Source: JALYXS01 sp051003795 (lineage in GTDB: Bacteria; Acidobacteriota; Terriglobia; Bryobacterales; Bryobacteraceae). Taken from it: a stretch of 62,617 nucleotides of DNA. The notes beneath the pieces were generated by a model that saw only the letters and a program-made list of their open reading frames with translations, searched no databases and had not been told where the DNA came from. How positions within the stretch are numbered: position 1 is the first letter of the stretch; the number at the start of each line of letters is the position of its first letter. Both the position numbers and the translations under genes were made by a program. The stretch spans positions 1 through 62,617 of the forward strand of contig JBPCKZ010000059.1 in assembly GCA_051003795.1 (NCBI GenBank), written 5' to 3'. Shown here in pieces: positions 47,942-57,600 of the stretch.

Positions 47942-49743
47942 GCCATCACCGTGTCGCCTTCGCCCGGCGCCAGAAATAAATTTTCCTCCAGGCCATGCTG
48001 CTTGGTATAGAGGTCGTAATAACGCCGCCTCAGCGCGTAAAGGGACTCATGGGTTCCGCGCTCGACGATGCGGCCCCCTTCCACCACCAAAATTTGATCG
48101 GCGCGGCGAATCGTCGAGAGCCGGTGCGCGATCACAAACGTCGTTCGGCTCCGCATCAGATAGCCGAGGCCTTCCTGGATCAGGGCTTCCGATTCGGAAT
48201 CGAGGCTGGACGTGGCTTCGTCGAGAATGAGGATGCGTGGGTCGGCGAGGATCGCTCGCGCGATCGAGACCCGCTGCCGCTGCCCGCCAGAGAGCTTCAC
48301 GCCCCGTTCGCCAACAACGGTCTCGTACTGTTTTTCGAAGTCCTCGGCAAATTCGTCCACGCGCGCGATGCGGCAGGCTTCCAGAATTTCCGCTTCGGTG
48401 GCGCCCGGGCGCGAGAATGCCACGTTCTCCCGAATGGTTCCATCGAAAAGAAACGATTCCTGCAGCACGACGCCGAGCTGCGTTCGGTAGGAATCGAGGC
48501 GCACGGTCGAGAGGTCCACGCCATCGACCCAGACCGTTCCCTTTGTTGGCGTGTGAAACGCCGAGATCAATCCGATGATGGTCGATTTACCGGATCCCGA
48601 TGGTCCAATGAGAGCGGTCACTGTGTCGGGCGCCGAAACAAAACCGACTTCGTGCAGCACCGTCTTGCCGGTTTCGTATGCGAAATCGACGCGATCAAAC
48701 TCGACGTCGCCGCGCAATTCCCCCAGCGAGACGGTCCGGCGCGGGTCGTCGTCTTCCCGCCGCTCATGCAGCACTTCGCGCGTTCGCTCCAAACCGGCAA
48801 GCGCTTCGCTGAGTTGCGTTCCTATGCTGACGATCTGAACCACCGGCGCGATCAGGAACGCCAGGAATGCCGTGAAAGTGAAAAAGCCGCCCAGCGTCAA
48901 CGTGCCCGCGAAGATCTGCCGCGTTCCCAGATACATGACCAGCGCGCCCACCACGCCCATCAGCACGGTTGCGGAAAGGGTCATTATGGAAAGCGTGGTG
49001 AGCGATCGCAGCACGTTGTTTAGCAGGCGCGTGACTCCCTTTTCGAAAACGCTCCGCTCGCGATCTTCGGCGTGATAGCCCTTGATGACGCGCACGCCGC
49101 CCAGCGATTCGGTCAGGCGGCCGGTCACTTCCGCCGTGATGACGCCGCGCTCCTTGAAGATGGGCCGGACCGTTCGGAAGGCATTTCGCAGCACCAGGCC
49201 GAATACGATCAGGACGGCGAGGGCGAGAGCCGTAATCGACGCGCTGATGCGGAATAACACTAACAGAGCGATGAGCGCCGTCAGCAGGCCGCCGGCGAAC
49301 TCCACCAGGCCCGTACCGATCAGATTCCGGATGCCTTCGACGTCGCTCATGATGCGGGATACCAGAGTTCCGGTCTTATTAGCGTCGAAGTAAGTGACGG
49401 GCAGTTTTCCGATGTGCGCCTGCACCTTGCCGCGCAGTTCGGCAATCAGGCGTTGAGCCGCTTTCGAAAGAAGTTGGGTCAGCGAGAACGACGTCGCGGC
49501 CTGAATTACGGTCGCGCCGACCACCGCCGAAATGAGCGGCAGCAGCAGAGTCGCGTTACGCTTGCCGATCACGTCGTCCACCAGGAATTTCGTCGATGCC
49601 GGCAATACCAAACCGGAAACGCGATTGATTATCATGAGGACGAATCCGATTGCCAGAAGCCGGCGGCGAGGGCGAATGAGTTCCCGGATGTCCGCCCATA
49701 GAAGCCGGAGCCGGGCGGGAGCGCCGGTCGTCGGTTTCGTCAT
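47938..49743 (-). CDS. MsbA-type ABC exporter
   Basis: 601 residues, fused membrane and ATPase parts that would work as a homodimer. About six transmembrane helices occupy residues 28-310 (LLAIGFVLMIINRVSGLVLP, LLPLISAVVGATVIQAATSF, AGGLLTALIALLVLFRISAS, LVMYLGTRQIFAGTLTLGGF). The ATPase has the Walker A GPSGSGKSTIIGLISA, Q-loop VLQESFLFDGTIRENV, signature VKLSGGQRQRVSIARAIL and ILILDEATSSLDSESEAL, with TFVIAHRLST. It exports lipid, drug or peptide; the substrate is not given by sequence. It is upstream of, and coupled to, the DUF4864-like gene. Confidence 0.94.
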   Translation of the reverse strand: MTKPTTGAPARLRLLWADIRELIRPRRRLLAIGFVLMIINRVSGLVLPASTKFLVDDVIGKRNATLLLPLISAVVGATVIQAATSFSLTQLLSKAAQRLIAELRGKVQAHIGKLPVTYFDANKTGTLVSRIMSDVEGIRNLIGTGLVEFAGGLLTALIALLVLFRISASITALALAVLIVFGLVLRNAFRTVRPIFKERGVITAEVTGRLTESLGGVRVIKGYHAEDRERSVFEKGVTRLLNNVLRSLTTLSIMTLSATVLMGVVGALVMYLGTRQIFAGTLTLGGFFTFTAFLAFLIAPVVQIVSIGTQLSEALAGLERTREVLHERREDDDPRRTVSLGELRGDVEFDRVDFAYETGKTVLHEVGFVSAPDTVTALIGPSGSGKSTIIGLISAFHTPTKGTVWVDGVDLSTVRLDSYRTQLGVVLQESFLFDGTIRENVAFSRPGATEAEILEACRIARVDEFAEDFEKQYETVVGERGVKLSGGQRQRVSIARAILADPRILILDEATSSLDSESEALIQEGLGYLMRSRTTFVIAHRLSTIRRADQILVVEGGRIVERGTHESLYALRRRYYDLYTKQHGLEENLFLAPGEGDTVMA

Positions 49744-49863
49744 GTAATCAGTATGATGGTTTGGAAATCGTGAAGGTCGCGAGAATCCGGGCGCTTATGC
49801 CGCTCCCTTACGGCCGCGGCTCTGTTTGAAACCCATTGGAGCGTATGCTCAAAGACTATCGAT

Positions 49864-50748
49864 ATGCTTAGCCGAAGGAATCTGCTTGCGGGAACCCTGG
49901 CCGGGGGCATTCTATCCGGGGCCAAGACGAACTACCGCCTCATCGATTCGCACGTGCACGTCTGGAAGCGCGACCCGCGTTTTCCGTGGGCGAACGAGAC
50001 TACCCACCCGCCCGCCGAAGACGCCACGCCGGAGATGCTGCTCGCGCTCATGAAGGCAAACGGAGTCGAGCGGACCGTGATTATCCAAGTGATTCATTAC
50101 CGCTACGACAACAGCTATCTCGCCGGCGTGCTGAAACAATACCCAAAGTATTTTCGCGGCGTGGCGCGCGTGAACCCGGAAGATCCCGCCGCGCCCGATC
50201 GACTCTCCGCCCTCACCGAGCGGGGTTTCCAGGGTGTGCGCATCAGCCCGGCCGCGGGTCCGGCGGGCGATTGGATTAAAGGGCCGCTGATGGAACCTTT
50301 ATGGAAGCGCTGCCAGGATCTCAAGGTTCCGATGACGTTGCTCGCTCCGGTGAGCCGGATGCCGGACATCCAACCGCTGATCGAGCGGCACGCCGATCTG
50401 ACGGTCGTGATCGATCATATGGCCGATTGTCCGCTCGGGCAGCCCGACGAACTCAAAAAACTTACGGCCCTGGCGCGTTATCCCAAAGTGTTCGTGAAGA
50501 TCTCGCACATGTGGGCGCTTTCGCGTCAGCCTTACCCGTATCGCGATTCCGAAGAGCTGGTCCACAAGCTCTACGATGAGTTCGGCCCGAAGCGTCTAAT
50601 GTGGGGGACGGATTGGCCGCTGGTCGAGAAATACTGCACCTACGCGCAGACTGTGGCGCTCTATCGGGACGGGTTGAAATTCTTGAATGCCGGCGATCGC
50701 CAGTGGATTCTGAGCGGTACCGTCCAACGCGTTTGGCCGTTCGATTAA
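49864..50748 (+). CDS. Tat-exported amidohydrolase family 2 protein
   Basis: 294 residues. LSRRNLLAGTLAGGILSGA is a twin-arginine signal. The metal-dependent TIM barrel begins LIDSHVHVWKRDPRFPW with the HxH pair. Later blocks are GVERTVIIQVIHYRYDNSYL, GVARVNPEDPAAPDRL, GFQGVRISPAAG, LTVVIDHMADCPLG (third histidine), VFVKISHMWALS and KRLMWGTDWPLVEKY (aspartate). The family hydrolyses lactones or decarboxylates aromatic acids; the substrate is unknown. It is divergent from the ABC exporter. A small antitoxin-like ORF overlaps its stop on the other strand. Confidence 0.9.
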   Translation: MLSRRNLLAGTLAGGILSGAKTNYRLIDSHVHVWKRDPRFPWANETTHPPAEDATPEMLLALMKANGVERTVIIQVIHYRYDNSYLAGVLKQYPKYFRGVARVNPEDPAAPDRLSALTERGFQGVRISPAAGPAGDWIKGPLMEPLWKRCQDLKVPMTLLAPVSRMPDIQPLIERHADLTVVIDHMADCPLGQPDELKKLTALARYPKVFVKISHMWALSRQPYPYRDSEELVHKLYDEFGPKRLMWGTDWPLVEKYCTYAQTVALYRDGLKFLNAGDRQWILSGTVQRVWPFD

Positions 50749-50915
50749 GTTTGAATCGGTTTCCGGTGAGGCGATCCGAGGCGTGCACGCGAGTACATTC
50801 GATCACGGCTCAACACGGGATCGGCAATCGATTCGAGAAACTGAACCAGCCCTGAGAGCTGTGTCTCCGGCAAACGGTCGATTAGGCGATGGGCCAGTTC
50901 GCGAGCGGCTGTCAT
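50745..50915 (-). CDS. Small antitoxin-like ORF
   Basis: 56 residues on the minus strand: MTAARELAHRLIDRLPETQL, SGLVQFLESIADPVLSRDRM and a basic tail. The helical pattern ARELAHRLIDRLPETQLSGL-like resembles the N-terminus of short antitoxin proteins (RELA..L...LPE.QL..LV..LE...DP), although the remembered family end is not present. No clear toxin gene lies next to it. It overlaps the amidohydrolase stop by four bases and has no strong ribosome binding site. It could be a decaying orphan antitoxin or chance. Confidence 0.35.
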   Translation of the reverse strand: MTAARELAHRLIDRLPETQLSGLVQFLESIADPVLSRDRMYSRARLGSPHRKPIQT

Positions 50916-51010
50916 CGGGAGTTGTTCTCGGGATCGAGCTTCTTTCGAGGGATAAGCAGGCGGTCGTGGAAGCGCAGCTCGGGCGGAACTCTCTTCTTCA
51001 CTCTACCCGG

Positions 51011-51189
51011 CTATGCCTCGTTTGCATCGGGAGTGAACGAATGAAACAGCGAACGTCGCGCTTTTCCCTAGCCTGCGCATCCGCACTGCTCTCTTCTCTT
51101 TTCCCCGCGCGGTCAGCTACATCCCCCACGCAAATTCACCCGGCGCGCCATAACGAATTCAAACAATTTCATTGCCAATGCCTCCTCGA
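51011..51189 (+). pseudogene. Deleted relic of the neighbouring Oar-like receptor
   Basis: The leader, ATG (51041) and signal peptide (MKQRTSRFSLACASALLSSL) match the receptor that starts at 54691 almost base for base. At about 51116 (GGTCAG) the match jumps to the parent's 55872 region: CCCCCACGCAAATTCACCC here against CCCCCATGCAAATTCACCC there, then AATGCCTCCTCG. About 1.1 kb of the parent is thus missing, and the reading frame is lost soon after. The relic ends just before the divergent receptor's C-terminus. It is a duplicated and collapsed copy. Confidence 0.75.
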
Positions 51190-51197
51190 CTTAGTAC

Positions 51198-54100
51198 CTA
51201 AAACTTTAAGCGCAGCGCCATCTGGGATTGGCGGTTGCCATAGCCGCCCAGCGTGCTTGTAATCACCCCGAATGTACCCGAACTGACGTTGCCGCTGGGA
51301 TTTGAAAAGTGTGGCGTGTTGGTCAGGTTGTAAAACTCCGCCCGGAACTCCAGCTTGATGCGTTCCGCTATTGAAAATGTCCGAAACAGCGAGAAATCGT
51401 AGTTGCTCAGGTGCGGCCCGCGCAGGGAATTGCGGCCGGCGTTACCGAACCGGTTCGGCCCCGGCACGGCGAACGAGGAGGTGCTGAACCATGTCTGTCC
51501 CGGTCCGATACCGCCCAGGATCGTGTTGGAGCCAAGCACATCGGCAAAGTTGCCATTCCCGGGGCAATTGCAGGCGGTGGCATCCGCCGTGGGCGTGAAG
51601 GGCGATCCCGTGGCGTAGCGATAGATGCCGTTCAGTTGCCAGCCCCCCAGCAGAATGCCCCCAAAACTGCGACTCAAAAACCGTTTGCCCTTGCCGAACG
51701 GGAACTCATACAGGTGACTCAGCGTGAGTAGGTGCGTCTGGTCGAAATCGGAGGGCCCGTACTGCCGTCGAATGTCAAGATTGTCCGTAAACCCGGGCTG
51801 ATTGCTCCCGTAATCAAGCGACTTGCTCCAGGCATAAGCCACGGTAAATGAGTAACCGCTTGTAAAGCGTTTGGAAACGTTCGTCTGGAGAGAGTTGTAG
51901 TGGCTGCTGACTCCATTTGCGCGCAAACTGACCGCCGCCGTCCGGCCGAATTTAACGAAGAATGGCAGGCCTGCGGCCCCCGCGCCGGGAGCAGCCGCGT
52001 TCAGCGCCAGGTTGTAAGGCAGTTCCCGCCCCAGATTTCCGACATAACCGACGTCGAATACAAGGCCGCTCAAGATTTCGCGCTGGTAAGTCAAATTGTA
52101 ACTTTGCACGTATGGCGTGCGGTTGCGTTTCGGAATCACGAAGAACGCCTGGTTGGGAGCCGGGTTGATGATACCGTTATCGGGAATAGGGATTTGTTGG
52201 ACGGGAGGAAGGCTGGCGAAGCTGCCGTCCACGATAGAGTCACCGGTATTTCCGTTTTGGATGTTATAGATAACGGGAAATTGCGTGGAAAGGGTTCCGC
52301 CGGTGAAACCGAACCGCCCCGTCCAATAACTGATCCCGTAGCCTCCGCGAATCACCTGCTTGTCTCCCATGCGGTAGGCAAAACCCAAGCGGGGAGCGAA
52401 ATTCAGTCCCTGCGCCTCCACTCCGGTTGCAAGATCGATACTGCCGTACCCGGCTACCTGAAGAGAATTCGTGATCGGGTCGTAGTTGGACGCACCGCCT
52501 TTGTAGCGAGGTTCGACTGGAGAGTAATTCTCATACCGAAGCCCGAGGTCCAATGTAAGGTTTCGCCGGACTTGATAAGTATCCTGCGCGAACGCACCGA
52601 TTTGCGTCTGTCTGTTCGTGGGAGTAATGGGCATGAAAGTACGGCTTGTCTCGTCCGTGGCACCTAGCAGGAATGAGGCGAACGAGTTGTAGACCGATCC
52701 ATACGACCCGAGGCCCGGGCCGCCCGGCAACTGAGTAGTGCCGGGGTTGAACTGAAATAGCCCGCGTGGTCCCAGGTTCAAGCCTTGAGGCTGAAAGCGA
52801 TCCATGCGGTTCCGGTGAATCTCAACTCCCCATTTATAGACGTGCTTACCGGCCGACTTACTCCATGTGTCCACGACGTCAAAGAGGTTATCCGTGTTGA
52901 TCAGCGGATAGAACACGGGCGTACCGATGCCGGGGAGTCCGTTGACTTGAATCCGCGCCATGCCGTTCGAAGAGATGGAATCCGGGGTGGGGTCGGTGAT
53001 GCCCAGCTTTTGATTGGTTACGGTCGTGGTGTCGATGCCTTGCACGTTGGTACGGTACCGGTTGTAACCAATCCGCAATTCCGTGAGGAGCGTGGGGCTG
53101 AAACCATGTGTCAGATTTACGGACGCCGTGACGGTATAGTCCTTTGCGACGGTGCCGTCACCGATGATGTTGCCCAAAACGGCGCCTTGCGTTACCGAGT
53201 AGAGGGATGTGGCGAATTTGGCGAAGATTTTTGTCTGCTCCGTGAAGTTGTGATCGACTCGGGCGTCATAGCTCTTGCCGTCGTAAGCAAATGGGATGTT
53301 GGTTACGTAGTTATTCAGAAAGCCCGGCAGGTTTGGTTGGGGCAGGTACTTGATCAATTGCTGTGCTATGGGGCTGATGCGGCTGGCCGGGATCTTATTG
53401 CCGGTAAAGGCTTGACGGCCGGCGCCGTCCGGAGTCCCGGTAGACGGGTCATACAGCGACAAGCCGGGGATCCCGCTGAAGTCTCCATTCAGCGCTCCGC
53501 CAAGAACGGGCACGGTAGTCACGGACGTGCTCGACTGCCGCAAGTAGCGGCCTTGGTATGCGCCGAAGAAGAACGTTTTGTCGCGGATTATGGGACCGCC
53601 AAGCGCCGCGCCGAACTCATTTCGCGTGTATCCGGGCTTCGGCTTGCCGACGGTGTTAAAGAAATCTCGGGCGGCGAGCGCGGCCACGCGGTTGAACTCC
53701 CAGGCGCTGCCGTGAAAACCGTTAGTGCCGGAACGCGTGGTGGCGTTCACCAACGCCCCGCCGACCCGGCCGAACTCGGCGGTGTAGTTGCTGGTGCTCA
53801 CGTGCACCTCTTCCACCACCTCGGGATTTGGCAGGTAAATGCTGAGGCCCAGCGTGGGATTCGTGTTATCCACTCCGTCCACAATCGTATTGTTTGAGGA
53901 ATTGCCTTGTCCGTTGGCATTGAAAAACGTTGTACCCTGCGGATCTTCCGACACGGTAAAACTTTGAACCGGCGGAGAAACACCGGCCATCAATCCCGCC
54001 AAAGCCTGGAAATTCCTGTTAGCGATCGGCAGCTCGGTTACGGTTCTCGCCGTGAAGTTTTTCGCCACCTCGGCGCGGTCCGTCTGCAACTGGGCCGCTT

Positions 54101-54488
54101 CGGTACTCACGGTTACCGTCTCGCTCGCGTTCCCGAGGGTCAACTTCACATCCAGCCGCGCGGTGGTCGAAACGTCGAGCTGCACGGTTTCCTGCGTAAA
54201 GCGCTTGAAACCTGGCGCTTCAACGTCCACCCGATACGCCCCTGGATTCAGAAAAGGCAGATTGTAAGCACCCTCCGTCGATGTTGTGGCAGTCCTTACG
54301 ATGGCCGTCGTGCGCTCGGTAACGGTAACTGCTGCATGGGGCACCGATGCTCCACTCTCGTCGGTGATCGTTCCGGTAAGAGTGGCGGTGACCACCTGGG
54401 CTGAAAGGGTGGGTTGCAAGCAAAGAGCAAGGATGAGGAAAACGCCGCTCGCCCATACTACGACTTCGAAACGCGATGCCGACACCAT
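51198..54488 (-). CDS. Oar-like TonB-dependent receptor with carboxypeptidase-regulatory-like domain
   Basis: 1,096 residues. Signal peptide ASGVFLILALCLQPTLSA, then the regulatory-like Ig fold (TATLTGTITDESGASVPHAA, YNLPFLNPGAYRVDVEAPGF). The plug follows (PIANRNFQALAGLMAG, IVDGVDNTNPTLGLSIYLPN, VEEVHVSTSNYTAEFGRVGG, SGTNGFHGSAWEFNRVAALA), then a barrel ending with QSQMALRLKF. GGGAGG at 54496-54501 (minus) sits eight bases before the ATG and rules out the longer upstream frame. It is divergent from the next receptor across 202 bases. The ligand is unknown; large organic substrates are the usual guess. Confidence 0.93.
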   Translation of the reverse strand: MVSASRFEVVVWASGVFLILALCLQPTLSAQVVTATLTGTITDESGASVPHAAVTVTERTTAIVRTATTSTEGAYNLPFLNPGAYRVDVEAPGFKRFTQETVQLDVSTTARLDVKLTLGNASETVTVSTEAAQLQTDRAEVAKNFTARTVTELPIANRNFQALAGLMAGVSPPVQSFTVSEDPQGTTFFNANGQGNSSNNTIVDGVDNTNPTLGLSIYLPNPEVVEEVHVSTSNYTAEFGRVGGALVNATTRSGTNGFHGSAWEFNRVAALAARDFFNTVGKPKPGYTRNEFGAALGGPIIRDKTFFFGAYQGRYLRQSSTSVTTVPVLGGALNGDFSGIPGLSLYDPSTGTPDGAGRQAFTGNKIPASRISPIAQQLIKYLPQPNLPGFLNNYVTNIPFAYDGKSYDARVDHNFTEQTKIFAKFATSLYSVTQGAVLGNIIGDGTVAKDYTVTASVNLTHGFSPTLLTELRIGYNRYRTNVQGIDTTTVTNQKLGITDPTPDSISSNGMARIQVNGLPGIGTPVFYPLINTDNLFDVVDTWSKSAGKHVYKWGVEIHRNRMDRFQPQGLNLGPRGLFQFNPGTTQLPGGPGLGSYGSVYNSFASFLLGATDETSRTFMPITPTNRQTQIGAFAQDTYQVRRNLTLDLGLRYENYSPVEPRYKGGASNYDPITNSLQVAGYGSIDLATGVEAQGLNFAPRLGFAYRMGDKQVIRGGYGISYWTGRFGFTGGTLSTQFPVIYNIQNGNTGDSIVDGSFASLPPVQQIPIPDNGIINPAPNQAFFVIPKRNRTPYVQSYNLTYQREILSGLVFDVGYVGNLGRELPYNLALNAAAPGAGAAGLPFFVKFGRTAAVSLRANGVSSHYNSLQTNVSKRFTSGYSFTVAYAWSKSLDYGSNQPGFTDNLDIRRQYGPSDFDQTHLLTLSHLYEFPFGKGKRFLSRSFGGILLGGWQLNGIYRYATGSPFTPTADATACNCPGNGNFADVLGSNTILGGIGPGQTWFSTSSFAVPGPNRFGNAGRNSLRGPHLSNYDFSLFRTFSIAERIKLEFRAEFYNLTNTPHFSNPSGNVSSGTFGVITSTLGGYGNRQSQMALRLKF

Positions 54489-54690
54489 GGTTAAGCCTCC
54501 CAAGAAGCGGGATGATATCACAGAATTGCACTCGGGATGGTCGCTTTGCGTGACACTTGATACTAAACGCCGTCTTGACATGGTTTCGGGTTTAGAGATA
54601 GCGTTGATGCTAATTCTCGGGCTGCATCGATTGAACGAAACCTCGGGATGGAGCCCCTGGCGATGCCTCGATTGCATCGGGAGTAAACGC

Positions 54691-57600
54691 ATGAAACAAC
54701 GAACGTCGCGCTTTTCTCTGGCCTGCGCGTCCGCAGTGCTCTCCTCTTTTTTCACCGCCCCTGTTCCCGGTCAGACCGCAACCGGATCGATATCGGGAAC
54801 CGTGCGCGATCCCACAACAGCCGCCGTGCCTTCCGTGAAAGTCACGGTGACCAACTTCGCCACCAATGAGACGCGGCAAACCAAGACGGACAACTCCGGG
54901 ATCTACACATTTCCCCTTCTGCCTCCCGCAACTTATCGAATTGAAGCGGAGGCCGCGGGATTCAAACGGTTCATCCGCGACAATGTCAAAGTAGATGTCG
55001 CTCTGGCCCTAACGGTGGATCTCCCGATGGAGATCGGCTCGGCTTCGGACTCGGTCACGGTCACGGCCGAAGCGCCGCCCCTTGAGGAAGAGAGTTCGTC
55101 GCTCGCGCATATTATCGAAAACGAGCGCATCGTGAACCTCCCGACAAATGGCAGGAACAGTTACGGATTCGCCCAGTTGGTTCCCGGAGTCCGCGCTTCA
55201 AAGGGATTCACGCAGGTGGCTTATGGGATGTATAACGATCAGTTCGTCTCGATCAACGGCTCGCGGCCGAACTCGAATTCGTTCATGCTGGATGGCGGGA
55301 ATAACACCAATCCTGCGTTCAATGGCCCTGGGTACTTTCCCAGCGTCGACGAGGTGCAGGAATACAAAGTACAGACGAACAATTTCAGCGCCGAATTCTC
55401 TAACTCCGCCGGAGGCGTGATCAATCTCGTGACTAAGTCGGGGACCAACCAATATCACGGGTCCCTTTACGAATTCCTCCGTAACGATAAGTTGACGGGC
55501 ACGGACTTTTTTGTGAATCGAAGCGGGTTAAAGAAAAGCGAGCTGCGTTTTAACCAGTTCGGCGGCACGGTTGGAGGACCGCTGACGATTCCCCGCGTGT
55601 ACCAGGGGAAGGATCGGACTTTCTTCTTCGGATCGTACGAGGGGCTGAGATGGGTTAGAGGCATCACGGCAGCCGGTAGCGTACCCACCGACCTGGAGCG
55701 CACCGGCGACTTTTCGCAGACGCGTTCAGCCGGCGGACAGGTCATCACGGTCTACGATCCGTCGACCTCCCGCCCTAACCCGAACGCCCCGGGAACCTTT
55801 ATCCGGTCGGCGTTTCCAGGTAACATGGTGCCGGCCAGCCGATTCGATCTGGTGTCCAAGAGTTTGCTCAACTACGTCCCCCATGCAAATTCACCCGGCG
55901 TGCCCATCACGAATCTAAATAACTTCATTACCAATGCCTCCTCGCCAGTTCAGAAGAACGGATTCAGCGTTCGCGTCGACCACGCTCTGACGCAGAATCA
56001 GAAAGTTTTTGCGAGAGCGTCTCTCAACGATACGCCGGTTTCACGCCCGGAAATTTACGGACATTCGCTATACGTCGCGGAGCCAATCAACGGAGCCGTG
56101 GATCAGCTCAACCAAAGGCAGGCAGTAGTGAATTACACCAATCTCCTTCGTCCTAACTTGATACTTGAGCTTAGCTCCAGCTTTCTGCGGTATTCCATCC
56201 AGCGCCAGGGTCCCGGTAACAACTTCGATCCGGTGCAGGTGGGGCTGCCGGCGTATTTCCACCAGCTTCAGCCGGCCCTGGTATCCTGTTTCCCCGTGAT
56301 TGGTATCACGAACTATGGTGTTTCCATTCCTGTACCGGACGTCGGAGGCGGACTCATCGGGAACTGTGGGTTGCTTCACGACGCGTATGAAAGTTTTCAC
56401 GAATACGCGAACCTTACTCACACACGCGGCAAGCACACGTTGAAGTCTGGGGGGAACTTCGGAGTGAACCGGCTCTCGACCGGCCGTTACGGCGTGGCTG
56501 GCCAGAACTACAGCTACTCGCCGGGTTTTACGCAAGGCCCCAATCCTCTAGTGGGAAGCTCGACCGCCGGCGACGCATTCGCCAGCTTCCTGCTGGGCAC
56601 GCCATCGAGTGGAAGCGTCACCACCGATGGCCCCGGACAGAATCTTCTCTACCGCTACTTCGGCTTATATTTCCAGGATGATTGGAAAGTTACATCCAGG
56701 CTCACGCTGAACCTCGGCCTTCGCTACGACTATCAGACACCATGGACCGAGCGCTACAACCGGTTTTCCGATTTCAACTTCACCGCGCCCTCTCCTTTTC
56801 AGGTGCCGGGCTTAAACCTGGTTGGCGGTTTGTACTTCCCCGGCGTGGGCGCAACGCCGCGTGGCCAGTTCGATCCGGACCGGAAGAACTTCGCCCCGCG
56901 TTTCGGTTTCGCGTACTTATTCGATAAGAACACCGTCGTTCGTGGCGGCTATGGCATCTTTTTCGCGCCCATTACCGGCGGAGGATTCAACGGCTCGGCG
57001 GTGCCGGTCAGCGGGTTTCAGTCATCCTCGGCGATGGTCACAAGCATCGACGGAATCACGCCCACTAACTACCAGGCGAATCCATTTCCCGACGGATTCG
57101 TACGGGCTCCGGGGAGCAGCCTCGGGTTGGCTACTCTTCTAGGGCAAAGCGTGACTGGCATGGACAGGGACCGTCACACTCCTTATGCGGAACAATGGAA
57201 CCTGGATGTTCAGCGCACGCTTCCCGGGAATTTGCTGCTCGATGTAGCGTACGCCGGAAGCCGCGGACTGCGCTTGTTTGGAAGTCTTAACTACGATCAG
57301 CTTCCCAACCAATATCTCGCGTTGGGCGACGGACTCAGGCAGTCGGTGGCGAATCCGTTTTTTGGCAAAATAACGAGCGGGCCTTTGAGCACGCCGACTG
57401 TTCAGCTCAGCCAATTGTTGCGCCCCTATCCGCAGTTTACCGGGGTAACCGCCGGAAATGCTTCTTACGGCGCATCGACATACCACGCTCTCCAGGCGAA
57501 GTTGGAGCGCCGGTTCTCGAAGGGATTTAGTGTCTTGGTCTCCTACACGTTTTCCAAGTTGTTGGACGACGTGTCTCCCACCACGACTGGATATCCTGGC

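Noticed and set aside
50783..51262. 159-codon plus-strand ORF
   Set aside because: It runs through noncoding sequence into the receptor relic and out of its frame; it is an accident of an open frame.
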